Origin: Solirubrobacteraceae bacterium
Lineage (GTDB): Bacteria; Actinomycetota; Thermoleophilia; Solirubrobacterales; Solirubrobacteraceae
Direction of reading: 5' to 3'
Length of the DNA stretch: 6,631 nt
Assembly (NCBI GenBank): GCA_025935735.1
Contig: JAICUS010000348.1
Coordinates: forward strand, 1-6,631
Of the stretch, positions 1 to 5,861 are shown one piece after another (position 1 is the first letter of the stretch; each line of letters begins with the position of its first letter). The position numbers and the translations under genes were made by a program. A model generated the notes under the pieces. That model searched no databases, was not told the DNA's origin, and saw nothing but the letters and a program-made list of their open reading frames with translations.

Positions 1-410
1 AACACGACGACGCGTCCGGACGGCCGCACCCGCGCCACGGTGGGATAGAAGAACTGCTGGAGCTCGACGAGCTCCTTGGCGCTCGCGATCCCCGTGGCGT
101 CGAACACCAGCGCCTTGAAGCGCTGCTCGGCCGGCGCGAGCGGGTTGAACACGGCGGCGTCCAGCCCCGCGTCCGCCACCACCGAGCGCACCGGGTCGTC
201 CAGCGCCGTGGCGCTGTCCACGTCGGCCGCGGCCAGCACCCGCGCCGCCGCGCCGGCCACGCGGCCGGCCCCGCCGAGCAGTACGCGCCCGCGCACCAAC
301 GGCTCGCCCGGGGTGTAGCGGTCGAGCGGCACCGGCGTGGGCAGCCCGATCCGCTTCGCCAGGTCCCCGGCCACCGGCAGGTTCACCAGTTGCGAGTAGC
401 GATCGCTCAT
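1..410 (-). CDS. fabG4: High-molecular-weight FabG4-type 3-oxoacyl reductase (SDR family), N-terminal part only
   Basis: Translating the minus strand from ATG at 410 gives 136 complete codons with no stop, so the gene continues past the left edge. The protein starts MSDRYSQLVNLPVAGDLAKR, then has a GEPLVRGRVLLGGAGR segment (about residues 35-50) and KALVFDATGIASAKEL (about 99-114), ending in RPSGRVVV at the edge. This order resembles, from memory, the N-terminal flavodoxin-like non-catalytic domain of Mycobacterium FabG4 (Rv0242c), a long FabG that reduces 3-ketoacyl-CoA/ACP. Ordinary FabG proteins (about 250 residues) lack this domain and start directly with the TGxxxGIG nucleotide-binding motif. 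That motif and the catalytic Ser-Tyr-Lys must lie outside the window, so enzymatic competence cannot be judged. The start overlaps the thiolase stop as ATGA, and a strong GGAGG (418-422) sits 7 nt upstream. It is the fourth visible gene of the operon. Confidence 0.85.
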   Translation of the reverse strand, partial: MSDRYSQLVNLPVAGDLAKRIGLPTPVPLDRYTPGEPLVRGRVLLGGAGRVAGAAARVLAAADVDSATALDDPVRSVVADAGLDAAVFNPLAPAEQRFKALVFDATGIASAKELVELQQFFYPTVARVRPSGRVVV

Positions 411-1690
411 GCCGCCGCCTCCATCGTCGCCACGACGCCCTGCCCGCCGGCGGCGCAGATGCTGATGAGCCCGCGGCCGGAGCCGCGCTCGTGCAGCGCC
501 TTGGCCAGCGAGGCCACGATCCGCCCGCCGGTGGCGGCGAACGGGTGCCCGGCGGCCAGCGAGCCGCCGTTGACGTTGAGCCGGGCCCGGTCGAGCTCGC
601 CCAGCGGCGCGTCGCGGCCCAGGCGCTCGCGGCAGAACACCGGGTCGTTCCAGGCCTTCAGCGTCACGAGCACCTGGGCGGCGAACGCCTCGTGGATCTC
701 GTAGAGGTCGAAGTCCTGCAGCGTCGCCTCGGCCCGGTCGAGCAGCCGCGGCATCGCGTACACCGGCGCCATCAGCAGCCCCTCGCGCTTGTGCACGTGG
801 TCGACCGCCGCGGTCTGCGCGTCGGTGAAGTAGGCGAGGATCGGGAGGCTCTTGGCCTTCGCCCACTCCTCGCTCGCCAACAGCACGGCGGAGGCGCCGT
901 CGCTCAGCGGCGTCGAGTTGCCGGCGGTCATCGTGCCGTGCTCGCCGCCGAACACCGGCTTGAGCTTGGCCAGCTTCTCCACGGTGGAGTCCGGGCGCAG
1001 GTTCTGGTCGCGCTCCAGGCCCAGGTACGGCGACACGAGATCGTCCATGAAGCCGCGCTCGTAGGCCGCGGCGAGGTGCTGGTGGCTGGCCGCGGCCAGC
1101 TCGTCCTGCTCCTCGCGCGCGACTCCCCAGTCGGTGGCCATGATCGCGGCGTGCTCGCCCATCGACAGGCCGGTGCGGGGCTCGGCGTTGCGCGGGATCT
1201 CCGGCACGACCTGGCCGGGGCGCAGCCGGGTGAGCAGCTTCGCCCGCGCGGGCAGCGACTTGGCCCGGTTGAGGTCGAGCAGGATCTGGCGCAGGTCCTC
1301 GTTGACCGCCACCGGCGCGTCGGAGGCGGTGTCGACGCCGCCGGCGATCCCCGCGTCGATCTGCCCCAGCGCGATCTTGTTGGCCACGGCGATCACGGCC
1401 TCCAGGCCCGTGCCGCAGGCCTGCTGGAGGTCGAAGGCGGGCGTCTCGGGCGCGAGCTTCGATCCGAGCACGGACTCGCGCGTGAGGTCGCGGTCGCGGG
1501 CGTGCTTGAGCACGGCGCCGCCCACCACCTCGCCGAGCCGCTCGCCCTCGAGGTCGAAGCGCTCGACCAGGCCGTCGAGCGTCGCGGTGAGCATGTCCTG
1601 GTCGGAGGCGTGCGCATAGGCGCCGTTCGAGCGGGCGAACGGGATGCGGTTGCCGCCGATGACGGCCACGCGGCGGTTATCGGTTCTCAT
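407..1690 (-). CDS. fadA2: Acetyl-CoA C-acyltransferase (thiolase), FadA2/FadI type
   Basis: This 427-residue protein has full thiolase length. It cleaves 3-ketoacyl-CoA with CoA to release acetyl-CoA, or runs the reverse condensation. The nucleophilic Cys92 lies in QQACGTGLEA. His333 sits in EIHEAFAAQ, where His replaces the Asn of the common NEAFA motif; this is typical of the FadI/trifunctional-enzyme beta branch. His382 lies in GGSLAAGHPFAATGGR, and the second catalytic Cys412 in ISICAAGGQG. The N-terminus (RRVAVIGGNRIPFARSNGAY) and MTAGNSTPLSDGAS (254-267) closely resemble my memory of mycobacterial FadA2 (Rv0243). The ATG lies inside the TetR gene (14-nt overlap) behind GAGGA at 1694-1698, only 3 nt away. 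Its stop overlaps the FabG start as ATGA. All key residues are present. Chain-length preference cannot be read from sequence. A general database label would be acetyl-CoA C-acetyltransferase. Confidence 0.95.
   Translation of the reverse strand: MRTDNRRVAVIGGNRIPFARSNGAYAHASDQDMLTATLDGLVERFDLEGERLGEVVGGAVLKHARDRDLTRESVLGSKLAPETPAFDLQQACGTGLEAVIAVANKIALGQIDAGIAGGVDTASDAPVAVNEDLRQILLDLNRAKSLPARAKLLTRLRPGQVVPEIPRNAEPRTGLSMGEHAAIMATDWGVAREEQDELAAASHQHLAAAYERGFMDDLVSPYLGLERDQNLRPDSTVEKLAKLKPVFGGEHGTMTAGNSTPLSDGASAVLLASEEWAKAKSLPILAYFTDAQTAAVDHVHKREGLLMAPVYAMPRLLDRAEATLQDFDLYEIHEAFAAQVLVTLKAWNDPVFCRERLGRDAPLGELDRARLNVNGGSLAAGHPFAATGGRIVASLAKALHERGSGRGLISICAAGGQGVVATMEAAA
418..422 (-). promoter_or_regulatory. 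Shine-Dalgarno (GGAGG) for the FabG4-type gene
   Basis: GGAGG on the minus strand lies 7 nt before the ATG at 410, inside the thiolase gene. It fixes the start and supports independent re-initiation at the ATGA overlap. Confidence 0.75.
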
Positions 1691-2258
1691 GGGTCCTCAG
1701 TCCGGGTTCGATGGTGCGGATCAAGAGCTCGGCGGCGCGGTCGGCCGGGATCGCCTGGGTGTGCGTCCACCAGCGGCCGAGCGCCTCGGCGGCGCCGAGG
1801 ATGGCGATGGCCAGCGGCTCGACCGCCGGGCCGTCGACGGGCAGCGCGGCGGTGACCAGGCGGGCGAGGCGCTCGCGGTACTCGCCCACGGCGCGGGCGA
1901 TCTCGCCGCCGGCCGGCAGCGTCTCGTCGTAGAGCACGCGCCAGGCGACGTGGTCGGCGTCGAGAAAGGCGAAGTAGGCGTGCAGGCCGTCCCTCAGCGC
2001 GGCGGCGGGCGTGCTCGCGCCGCGCACGGCCTCCACCACGGAGGCGAGCAGCTTCTCCGCCGCCGGCTGCATGCCGGCCAGGAACAGCTGCTCCTTGTTG
2101 CCGAAGTAGGTGTAGAGCAGCGGCTTGGTCACGCCCACGGCGCTCGCCACCTCGTCCATGGTCACGTCGGCGTAGCCGCGCTGGGCGAACAGGCCGCGGG
2201 CCGTGGCCAGCATCTGCTGCTCGCGCTCGGCGCGCGGCAGCCGCGTGCGCGTGCTCAC
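1677..2258 (-). CDS. TetR/AcrR-family transcriptional regulator
   Basis: This 193-residue protein has typical TetR length. The N-terminal helix-turn-helix covers about residues 10-57: ATARGLFAQRGYADVTMDEV, then ASAVGVTKPLLYTYFGNKEQ, the recognition helix with the family-typical Y-x-YF-x-NKE-x-LF pattern. The rest (about 65-190) is a helical ligand and dimerisation domain, not similar enough to a known regulator for me to name the ligand. The GTG start at 2258 overlaps the upstream stop (GTGA) and has AGAGGAG at 2270-2276, 11 nt upstream; no other start fits the end of the domain better. A longer open frame continues upstream (to 4079) but is antisense-style GC read-through. The gene ends at TAA 1677, 14 nt inside the thiolase gene. 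Position inside a fatty-acid operon suggests a local repressor sensing an acyl-CoA, with autoregulation, perhaps through the palindromes at 4169-4191. That role is inferred. Confidence 0.93.
   Translation of the reverse strand: MSTRTRLPRAEREQQMLATARGLFAQRGYADVTMDEVASAVGVTKPLLYTYFGNKEQLFLAGMQPAAEKLLASVVEAVRGASTPAAALRDGLHAYFAFLDADHVAWRVLYDETLPAGGEIARAVGEYRERLARLVTAALPVDGPAVEPLAIAILGAAEALGRWWTHTQAIPADRAAELLIRTIEPGLRTHENR
1694..1698 (-). promoter_or_regulatory. Shine-Dalgarno (GAGGA) for the thiolase
   Basis: GAGGA on the minus strand precedes the ATG at 1690 with an unusually short 3-nt spacer (CCC). It lies inside the end of the TetR gene and supports the ATG that creates the 14-nt overlap. 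Confidence 0.55.
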
Positions 2259-4150
2259 GCGGGCACCCGCTCCTCTGCGTCGGCCACGACCCGGGCGTCG
2301 CCGAGCGCCGCCTCGGGTACCTGGAAGGCGTCGACCAGCAGCTCGGCGTCCGGGCGGATCTCGGCGCACAGCGTGTTGACCGCCTTGATCACCGCCTTGG
2401 AGCGGCTCGCGGACAGCCGGCCGTGCTCCTGGTAGTAGCCGCGCTCGGCCTCGACGCGATGGAGCGCGTAGAGGCTGCACAGCTTCTCCAGCACCGGCAC
2501 GTCGCTCGTGGCCGCCGCGAACGCCTCGAGCACGACGAGGTCGACCCAGGCGCGGGCGGTGTCCACGACGTGGTCCTGGCAGTCGACCAGCACCTCGAAC
2601 GGGTCCTTGCCGGCGTCGATGCCGCCCTTCAGCCGGCGGGCGGCGCCGGCCAGCAGGTGCTCGTAGCGCCAGCGGAACAGGTCGAGCTGGGTCTTGTGCT
2701 CCAGCAGGTCGGCGTCGTCGTCGCGGCCGGGCAGCAGCGAGTCGGCCAGCTTGCGCAGCGCGGTGCGCTCGGTCAGCACGCCGAGCGCCTGGCCGGCCAC
2801 GAACTGGGCGGTGCCGAGCGGGTCGAGCTCGCCGAACGCGTCCTTGTAGTCGGTCAGCAGGTTCTTGGCCGCGAGCTGCAGCAGGATCGTGTTGTCGCCC
2901 TCGAAGGTGGTGAAGACGTCGGTGTCGGCCTTCAGCGCGGCGAAGCGGTTCGCCTTCAGGTAGCCCGCGCCGCCGCACGCCTCGCGGCAGGTCTGGATCG
3001 TCTCGGTGGCGTGCCAGGTGGCGACGGCCTTCACGCCGGCGGCGAGCGTCTCCAGCTCGCGCTTGGCCCGGTCGTCGGGATCGTCGGCGGTGAACACGGC
3101 GTGGAGCTGCTTGACCAGGCGCTGCTGGGCGAAGCTCAGCGCGTAGGTGGCGGCCAGCGCCGGGAGCAGCCTGCGCTGGTGCGTGCGGTAGTCGAGCAGC
3201 AGCGCCTCGGGGCGGCCCGGCGGGCCGAACTGGCGGCGCTCGAGCGCCCGGCGGATCGCGATGGTCAGCGCGACCTTGGAGGCGCTGATCGACGCGCCGC
3301 AGACGCTGATCCGGCCCTGGATCAGCGTGCCGAGCATGGTGAAGAAGCGCTTGGTCGGGTTCTCGATGTCGCTCGTGTAGGTGCCGTCGGGGGCGACCTG
3401 GGCGTAGCGGTCGAGCAGGTTCTCGCGCGGCACGCGGACGTGGTCGAGCCAGATGCGGCCGTTGTCGACGCCGTTGAGGCCGAGCTTGGCGCCGCAGTCC
3501 TCGATGCGGATGCCGTCCAGCGCGTTGCCGTCCGCGTCGCGGATCGGCACGAGCAGCGCGTGCACGCCGCGCTCCTCGCCGCCGGCGACCAGCTGGGCGA
3601 ACACGACGGCCATCCGCCCGTCGCGGGCGGCGTTGCCGATGTAGTCCTTGCGGGCGTCGTCGTCCGGCGTATGGACAACGAAGGTTTCGGATTCCGGGTC
3701 GTAGGTGGCGGTGGTGCCGAGCGCCTGGACGTTGGAGCCGTGGCCCGTCTCGGTCATGGCGAAGCAGCCGGGCAGCTCGAGCGAGGCGACGTCGCGCAGG
3801 TAGCTCTCGTGGTGGCGCTCGGTGCCGAGGTGCAGAATGGCGCCGCCGAAGAGCCCGAACTGGACGCCGCACTTGACGAGGAGGCTGAGGTCGCCCATGG
3901 CGAGCGTCTCGAAGGACGCGATGCTCTCGCCGACCGCGTCGCGGCCGCCGTACTCGGAGGGGTAGGCCATCGCGGTGTCGCCCTCGGTGGAGAGCTCGCG
4001 CGCCCACTCGAGCACCTTGGCGCGGTGCTCCTCGGTCGGCAGGTCGTCGGCGGGCTCGTTCCCCGGCATCGAGAGCCACATCCGGACCTTGGCGCGGATC
4101 TCGGGATAGTCCCCGTCCAGCAGCTCGCTCAGCGTCTTCCGGGTGCTCAT
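2255..4150 (-). CDS. Acyl-CoA oxidase/dehydrogenase, ACOX type with C-terminal ACOX domain
   Basis: This 631-residue flavoenzyme should introduce the 2,3 double bond into acyl-CoA using FAD. Residues 1-125 form the N-terminal helical region. GCFAMTETGHGSNVQALGTT (128-147) followed by ATYDPESETFVV is the hallmark of the middle beta domain in acyl-CoA oxidases. GLNGVDNGRIWLDHVRVPRENLLDR runs through 224-248, and RRQFGP at 305-310. The probable catalytic base is Glu417 in TTFEGDNTILLQ. Residues about 445-631 match the ACOX C-terminal domain (LCSLYALHRVEAERGYYQEHG, then AVNTLCAEIRPDAELLVDAF). Length and domain order fit eukaryotic-type oxidases (about 660 residues) better than the roughly 380-residue ACADs. 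Whether O2 (giving H2O2) or an electron-transfer flavoprotein accepts the electrons cannot be decided from sequence. It is the first gene of the operon, its stop overlaps the TetR start by 4 nt, and it has no visible Shine-Dalgarno; TAACCT lies 6 nt before the ATG. Confidence 0.93.
   Translation of the reverse strand: MSTRKTLSELLDGDYPEIRAKVRMWLSMPGNEPADDLPTEEHRAKVLEWARELSTEGDTAMAYPSEYGGRDAVGESIASFETLAMGDLSLLVKCGVQFGLFGGAILHLGTERHHESYLRDVASLELPGCFAMTETGHGSNVQALGTTATYDPESETFVVHTPDDDARKDYIGNAARDGRMAVVFAQLVAGGEERGVHALLVPIRDADGNALDGIRIEDCGAKLGLNGVDNGRIWLDHVRVPRENLLDRYAQVAPDGTYTSDIENPTKRFFTMLGTLIQGRISVCGASISASKVALTIAIRRALERRQFGPPGRPEALLLDYRTHQRRLLPALAATYALSFAQQRLVKQLHAVFTADDPDDRAKRELETLAAGVKAVATWHATETIQTCREACGGAGYLKANRFAALKADTDVFTTFEGDNTILLQLAAKNLLTDYKDAFGELDPLGTAQFVAGQALGVLTERTALRKLADSLLPGRDDDADLLEHKTQLDLFRWRYEHLLAGAARRLKGGIDAGKDPFEVLVDCQDHVVDTARAWVDLVVLEAFAAATSDVPVLEKLCSLYALHRVEAERGYYQEHGRLSASRSKAVIKAVNTLCAEIRPDAELLVDAFQVPEAALGDARVVADAEERVPA
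2270..2276 (-). promoter_or_regulatory. Shine-Dalgarno (AGAGGAG) deciding the GTG start of the TetR gene
   Basis: AGAGGAG on the minus strand sits 11 nt before GTG 2258. The spacer is slightly long but the match is strong. It picks this GTG, which overlaps the ACOX stop, as the regulator's start. Confidence 0.65.
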
Positions 4151-4156
4151 GCGGCG

Positions 4157-4162
4157 AGGTTA
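4157..4162 (-). promoter_or_regulatory. Putative -10 element (TAACCT) for a leaderless ACOX operon transcript
   Basis: Reading the minus strand, TAACCT is followed by exactly 6 nt (CGCCGC) and then the ACOX ATG at 4150. This fits the actinobacterial -10 consensus TANNNT with transcription starting at or next to the A of ATG. No purine-rich Shine-Dalgarno is present before this ATG, which supports a leaderless message. No clear -35 is seen; the expected position (about 4180-4186) is occupied by the ACCGGT palindrome. An alternative -10 (TAAATT, 4173-4178 on the minus strand) would give a leader of about 15 nt. Confidence 0.45.
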
Positions 4163-4168
4163 CCCGCC

Positions 4169-4191
4169 TATAAATTTATATACCGGTAGAT
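4169..4191. promoter_or_regulatory. AT-rich island with two adjacent palindromes; candidate TetR operator
   Basis: Positions 4169-4182 are 14 consecutive A/T bases in otherwise extremely GC-rich DNA. TATAAATTTATA (4169-4180) is a perfect 12-bp palindrome. Overlapping it, ATATACCGGTAGAT (4178-4191) is a 14-bp inverted repeat with six of seven pairs matching and a perfect TACCGGTA core (4181-4188). Short palindromes of this type are typical binding sites for TetR-family dimers. If ACOX transcription starts at its ATG (4150), the ACCGGT repeat covers about -28 to -41, where a repressor would block RNA polymerase. The regulator at 1677-2258 is the obvious candidate ligand. The site could also serve the divergent protease gene. 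Binding itself is inference. Confidence 0.5.
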
Positions 4192-4232
4192 GTGACGGAT
4201 CGCACGCTCAAGCTCGCGCGCGCGAAGGCCGA

Positions 4233-4238
4233 TATCGA
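4233..4238 (+). promoter_or_regulatory. Weak candidate -10 (TATCGA) for the protease gene
   Basis: TATCGA ends 6 nt before the ATG at 4245, the same spacing as the other putative leaderless starts, but it breaks the TANNNT rule at the last base. No good Shine-Dalgarno is near: GAAGG (4224-4228) is 16 nt away. The AT island offers an alternative -10, TAAATT at 4171-4176, which would leave a leader of about 60 nt. The sequence does not decide between these. Confidence 0.25.
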
Positions 4239-4244
4239 CCGTGG

Positions 4245-5861
4245 ATGCTGTTGAAGCTCGCGCCCGCCGCCCTCGCCCTCACCGCAGTCGCCGCCGCTCC
4301 CTCCGCCGCCCGCGCCGACATCATCGTCCAGCGCGCCGCCGGCGCCACCGCCTCCGAGGTCCGCTCCGGAGCCGGCGTCAAGCTCGTCGAGCGGCTGCCG
4401 CTGACCCGCACCGAGGTGGTCAAGGCCGCGCCCGGCGACCAGGCGGCCGCACTCGCGCAGCTCAACGCCGACCCGGACGTGGTCTACGCCGAGCCCGACC
4501 GCGCCGTGCACGCGCTGACCACCGACGCGTACTTCGGCTACCAGTGGGCGCTGAGCAACGACGGCAACGGCCTGTTCGGCGGTGTCGCGGGCGACGACAT
4601 CCATGCCCCGCAGGCCTGGACCCTCAGCCGCGGCGCGGGTGAGACCGTGGCGGTGGTGGACACCGGCGTCGACCTCACCCATGAGGACCTCGCCGGGCAG
4701 ATCGCGCCGGGCGGCTGGGACTGGGTGGACGGCGACGGCGACCCCTCCGACGGGTACGGCCACGGCACGCACGTGGCGGGCATCGTCGCGGCGGCCGGCG
4801 ACAACGGGCTCGGGATCAGCGGCGTGGCGCCGGACGCGAAGGTCCTGCCGCTGCGGGTGCTGGATGACACCGGATGGGGAACGTCCTCGGACATCGCCGC
4901 CGCCTTCGCTTACGCCGGCGACCACGGCGTGCGGATCGTCAACGCCTCCCTGGGCGGCCGCCACTCGCAGGCGGTCGAGGACGCGGTCGCCGCGCACCCG
5001 GGCACGCTCTATGTCGTCGCCGCCGGCAACAGCTCGGCCAACGACGACGACTCCTCGCAGGCGTCCTATCCGTGCGCGCTGCCGGAGGCCAACCTGATCT
5101 GCGTCGGTGCGAGCGACGAGAGCGACCAGCCGGCGGACTTCTCCAACTACGGCGCGCACAGCGTCGACCTCTTCGCGCCGGGCGTGGACATCCTCTCCAG
5201 CTACTTCGACGCGCCCGACAGCTATTGGTGGGAGGACGGCACCTCGATGGCCGCGCCGTTCGTGGCGGGCGCGGCGGCCCTCGCGCTGGCCGCGAACCCC
5301 CAGGCCTCGACCACGCAGCTGCGCACCGCGCTGCTGGACACGGTCGACCACCGCGACGCGCTCGCCGGGCGCTCCGTCGCCGGCGGCCGGCTGAACGCCG
5401 CCGCCGCGGTGGCCGAGCTGGCGGGCGTGACGCCGCAGGCGCAGGCCCCGGCCGCCACGCCGGCGCCCGTGGCGCCGGCCGCCCCGGTCACCCCGCCCGT
5501 CTCCGCGACGCCCACGCCGCCGCCCGCCTCTACGCCTGTCACGCCGGCGCCGGCCCGGCCCGTGGCGCCCCGGCCCGTGCTGCTGCGCCACCTGCACCTG
5601 CGCGGCTCGCTGAGCACGCGCCACGGCCGGCTGCGGGTCACCTTCGCGCTCTCCCGCGCCGCCTCCGTCCGCTTCACCGTCGTGCGCCGCGGCTCGCGCC
5701 GGGCGTCCGGGAGCTGGACCGTGCGGGGGCGCGGCGGCGCGAACGCCTACACGCTGACGCGCCGGCTGCCGACCCACCGCACGCTGGCCGCCGGCACGTA
5801 CACGCTCCGGGTCGGCCTGGCGTCGGTCGCGTCGAGCGCGCGCTTCGAGATCCGTCGCTAA
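4245..5861 (+). CDS. Secreted subtilisin-like serine protease (peptidase S8) with C-terminal beta domain
   Basis: This 538-residue preproprotein should be an exported endopeptidase. A short signal peptide (residues 1-24, LAPAALALTAVAAAPSAARA) probably cleaves after A-R-A, before Asp25. Residues 25-90 look like an inhibitory pro-domain (IIVQRAAG at the start, DPDVVYAEPDRAV at the end). The S8 domain spans about 115-392 with all catalytic residues visible: Asp139 in VAVVDTGVD, His173 in GHGTHVAGI, oxyanion Asn262 in VVAAGNS and Ser334 in DGTSMAAPFV. DGDGDPSDG before the His resembles the acidic loop common in this family. Cys277 and Cys286 are the only cysteines and could form a disulfide. A Pro/Ala/Thr linker (about 397-446) leads to an Arg-rich beta-type domain (about 447-538). 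I chose ATG 4245 because it places the signal peptide at the N-terminus; the frame is open upstream to a GTG at 4143, but that would overlap the ACOX gene and bury the signal. The substrate is unknown. Confidence 0.95.
   Translation: MLLKLAPAALALTAVAAAPSAARADIIVQRAAGATASEVRSGAGVKLVERLPLTRTEVVKAAPGDQAAALAQLNADPDVVYAEPDRAVHALTTDAYFGYQWALSNDGNGLFGGVAGDDIHAPQAWTLSRGAGETVAVVDTGVDLTHEDLAGQIAPGGWDWVDGDGDPSDGYGHGTHVAGIVAAAGDNGLGISGVAPDAKVLPLRVLDDTGWGTSSDIAAAFAYAGDHGVRIVNASLGGRHSQAVEDAVAAHPGTLYVVAAGNSSANDDDSSQASYPCALPEANLICVGASDESDQPADFSNYGAHSVDLFAPGVDILSSYFDAPDSYWWEDGTSMAAPFVAGAAALALAANPQASTTQLRTALLDTVDHRDALAGRSVAGGRLNAAAAVAELAGVTPQAQAPAATPAPVAPAAPVTPPVSATPTPPPASTPVTPAPARPVAPRPVLLRHLHLRGSLSTRHGRLRVTFALSRAASVRFTVVRRGSRRASGSWTVRGRGGANAYTLTRRLPTHRTLAAGTYTLRVGLASVASSARFEIRR
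5433..5582 (+). repeat. Low-complexity Pro/Ala/Thr linker with short direct repeats
   Basis: About 50 codons of the protease (residues 397-446) are almost only Pro, Ala, Thr, Val and Ser. They form a flexible spacer between the catalytic and C-terminal domains. Near its end the 11-mer CCCGGCCCGTG occurs twice with a 15-nt period (5554-5564 and 5569-5579), encoding the repeated R-P-V in ARPVAPRPV. Such repeats suggest linker length can change by slippage. Confidence 0.7.

Noticed and set aside
491..1855. 454-codon plus-strand frame antisense to the thiolase
   Set aside because: Low-complexity shadow of a certain gene; no recognisable domain and no promoter or ribosome-binding site.
1677..4079. 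800-codon minus-strand frame running through both the ACOX and TetR genes
   Set aside because: Only its last 193 codons look like a protein (TetR). The rest is Arg/Pro/Gly-rich out-of-frame translation of the ACOX gene, so it is not a fusion.
2423..4189. 588-codon plus-strand frame antisense to the ACOX gene
   Set aside because: Composition is repetitive Ala/Val/Gly/Leu/Glu with no motif, as produced by the complement of high-GC coding sequence; the ACOX frame on the other strand has clear family motifs.
4191..4206. CRP-like half sites (TGTGA, 6 nt, GCACG)
   Set aside because: Only the left half fits the TGTGA-N6-TCACA pattern well; chance is likely.
4143..4244. Upstream GTG start at 4143 for the protease
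   Set aside because: It would add 34 polar residues before the signal peptide, overlap the ACOX start and span the palindromic promoter region.
4176..5777. 533-codon minus-strand frame antisense to the protease
   Set aside because: Gly/Arg/Ala-rich read-through; the plus-strand frame carries a full set of subtilase catalytic motifs.
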